From: JBGRQB01 sp041725875
GTDB taxonomy: Bacteria; Bacteroidota; Ignavibacteria; Ignavibacteriales; Melioribacteraceae
Direction: 5' to 3'
DNA length: 26,063 nt
Assembly: GCA_041725875.1 (NCBI GenBank)
Contig: JBGRQB010000042.1
Span: forward strand, 1-26,063
The translations under genes were made by a program, and so were the position numbers. Below the pieces are notes generated by a model. The model made no database searches and was not told the origin of the DNA. It worked only from the letters and a program-made list of their open reading frames with translations. This document shows, piece by piece, positions 24,986 to 26,063 of the stretch (its first letter is position 1; each line of letters starts with the position of its first letter).

Positions 24986-25292
24986 GATCTTCTATTCCTC
25001 TCCACATCTCCTGCTCAATGGTTTTAATTTCTATTAAAGCTTTTCTGCCCGATTCTGTTAAATTGTAAATTCTTTTGCTTCTTCCGCCCCTTTCCGGAGT
25101 CGGATCAGCCAAATGTGATTTCAAATATCCTTTGTTTACAAGTCTGTCAAGCATCACAAAAAGAGCACCAAATGCCCAGTCTTTACCTGTTACTTTCATC
25201 AAATGTTCTTTAATTTTTACTCCGTAAGCTTCTGCTTCCAGTTTCCAGACTGCCAGGAGCAGCATTTCTTCTTGTCGGGAAAGAAGTTTCAT
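24963..25292 (-). CDS. PadR-family transcriptional regulator
   Basis: A 109-aa winged-helix protein. Features are LLAVWKLEAEAYGVKIKEHL, then FGALFVMLDRLVNKGYLKSH with a wing containing ERGGRSKRIYNLTESGRKAL. These are characteristic of PadR proteins that accompany prefix-domain permeases. The ATG at 25292 has AGGAAA at good spacing. The gene overlaps the permease, so it probably represses this pair. Its ligand is unknown. Confidence 0.9.
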   Translation of the reverse strand: MKLLSRQEEMLLLAVWKLEAEAYGVKIKEHLMKVTGKDWAFGALFVMLDRLVNKGYLKSHLADPTPERGGRSKRIYNLTESGRKALIEIKTIEQEMWRGIEDLETKTLI

Positions 25293-25422
25293 AAAATTTC
25301 CTTTTTCCTAAATTGTAGTAATAATAATCAAACCTTAGGACGCAGGAGTTTGAGATAAGTTCTAAAATGTAGGAAAAATAATTTCAGATTAATACTGATC
25401 TTCACAGAATAACAAATTAAAG
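25293..25422. other. Intergenic region upstream of padR
   Basis: 130 bp without a gene. It holds an imperfect inverted repeat: TCCTAAATTGTAG at 25306-25318 and CTAAAATGTAGGA at 25362-25374 (10 of 13 positions match). A CCTAAGG palindrome lies between them. This could be a PadR operator, and the minus-strand TAAGGTTTG resembles a TAnnTTTG promoter box with one extra base. No convincing terminator for the upstream genes is seen. Confidence 0.3.
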
Positions 25423-25764
25423 TTAAATTTCTTCAGGAATCAGCTTAAAAAGAGCTGTTTTGCAGTTTTTAAGAATACTTTTGTTGCTGCTCAAAAACTC
25501 GGAAAGATTCTCTCCGGAATCAATTATCTCTATACAGCATCTTTTTTCAGAGGAAGAAATCAGCTTATTATTATAAGATATTTCTCCGTTTTCAATAAAT
25601 CCGGAAGTTATTACAAGTGTGTTAGCCTGTTTCAATCCGGCACTTTTTGCCAGTTTTATGATATTTCTGGAAAAATTTCCTGAGACAAACTTTTTCCAGA
25701 ATGTCAGTTTTTCCGGATTAAACTCAGGATCTAAATATATGTGAAGGCAATATTCGTTTTTCAT
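25423..25764 (-). CDS. DUF190-like small protein next to a ClC channel
   Basis: A 113-aa soluble protein with the layout of the DUF190/UPF0166 family. It has a short N-terminal strand (YCLHIYLD), a helix ending in LAKSAGLKQANTLVITSGFI, and then RCCIEIIDSGENLSEFLSSN matching the IEIVD..EKI..FL block. DUF190 genes are often found near CrcB or ClC anion channels, and the role is unknown (a regulatory PII-like fold has been suggested). The ATG overlaps the channel stop as ATGA, so the two are co-translated. Family assignment is by eye and moderately sure. Confidence 0.65.
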   Translation of the reverse strand: MKNEYCLHIYLDPEFNPEKLTFWKKFVSGNFSRNIIKLAKSAGLKQANTLVITSGFIENGEISYNNKLISSSEKRCCIEIIDSGENLSEFLSSNKSILKNCKTALFKLIPEEI

Positions 25765-26063
25765 TTTATCTCGTGCAAATGTTTTCCGGTTTCGTGACTT
25801 TGTAACAAAGATTTCGGATCGCCAATAATTTGTGAGCTGTAAATACCATTGTGTCCCGAAACCAAATATGCAGTAACGCAGGCAATAACAACGTAAGAAC
25901 TACATTCGAGTCCGAACAACTCAATTGCCATTATACTTGATGCCAGCGGAGTATTTGAAGCTCCGGCAAAAACCGCCACAAATCCCATTGCAGCCATTAA
26001 TCCGACAGGCAAAGGTAAAATCAGACTCAAAGCACTTCCCAGTGTTGCACCTATAAAAAAGAG
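25761..26063 (-). CDS. ClC-type anion channel/antiporter, C-terminal fragment (5' part outside window)
   Basis: The frame is open to the window edge. It begins with LFFIGATLGSALSLILPLPV, the filter-helix region of ClC proteins, and continues with FAGASNTPLASSIMAIELFG and VVIACVTAYLVSGHNGIYSSQ, the final transmembrane segments. About 100 residues are present. The tail is short and shows no CBS domains. The gene ends in an ATGA overlap with the DUF190-like gene. Ion specificity (Cl or F) cannot be judged because the gating and selectivity motifs lie outside the window. Confidence 0.88.
   Translation of the reverse strand, partial: LFFIGATLGSALSLILPLPVGLMAAMGFVAVFAGASNTPLASSIMAIELFGLECSSYVVIACVTAYLVSGHNGIYSSQIIGDPKSLLQSHETGKHLHEIK

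Noticed and set aside
25370..25422. Terminator after the DUF190-like gene
   Set aside because: Only 4-bp stems (TCAG/CTGA or AGAT/ATCT) can be drawn before a T-rich tract; too weak to support.

Overview
The window reads as one long stretch of Bacteroidota/FCB-type DNA, roughly one third GC. Every gene I can support lies on the minus strand, so transcription runs from high to low coordinates. TonB-dependent receptors, a TAnnTTTG-like promoter element and a PadR/FtsX permease pair with a permease-prefix domain fit the Bacteroidota, Ignavibacteria or a relative. The exact class cannot be decided from the sequence. I saw no tRNA, rRNA, CRISPR array or insertion sequence.

Region 1 (positions 25761-26063 and 25423-25764): the C-terminal end of a ClC-type anion channel, translationally coupled to a DUF190-like small protein. 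Region 2 (22325-25292): a PadR-family repressor overlapping a large FtsX/MacB-type permease. Region 3 (16080-22317): a metal-efflux operon in the order arsR, small exported His/Cys protein, outer-membrane factor, membrane-fusion protein, CusA/CzcA RND pump. A perfect 32-bp palindromic operator precedes it and a strong hairpin terminator follows it.

Region 4 (1-15980) is a cobalamin (vitamin B12) regulon. A canonical cobalamin riboswitch (15815-15948) starts a very long leader, followed by a BtuB-type receptor and the anaerobic corrin-ring set cbiA-C-D-E-T-L-F-G-H-J-K. Nearly all of these genes overlap or abut. An ABC corrinoid importer (btuF-btuC-btuD) follows. A second canonical cobalamin riboswitch (1492-1642) then precedes a second TonB-dependent receptor, cut off by the window edge. 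Together they combine corrinoid salvage with synthesis of cobyrinic acid a,c-diamide from sirohydrochlorin. The late steps (cbiP, cbiB, cobU/S/T, adenosyltransferase) and the uroporphyrinogen methyltransferase are not in the window.

The most unusual signal is in the 380-nt leader between the upstream riboswitch and the BtuB-type receptor (15597-15719). This segment clearly resembles the 5' half of the cobalamin aptamer (TCAGG.AAT box, P4/L4 hairpin, CCCGCAAC loop). It lacks the P6 arm (CCACTG/GGGAAGG) and the AAGTCAGGAGACC box. It is closed by its own stem and followed by a hairpin whose strands can pair with that stem. It may be a decayed duplicate aptamer or a compact variant acting in tandem; a 17-codon ORF with a strong ribosome binding site follows it. 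Also notable is a CbiK chelatase that carries an apparent signal peptide although its substrate is made in the cytoplasm.
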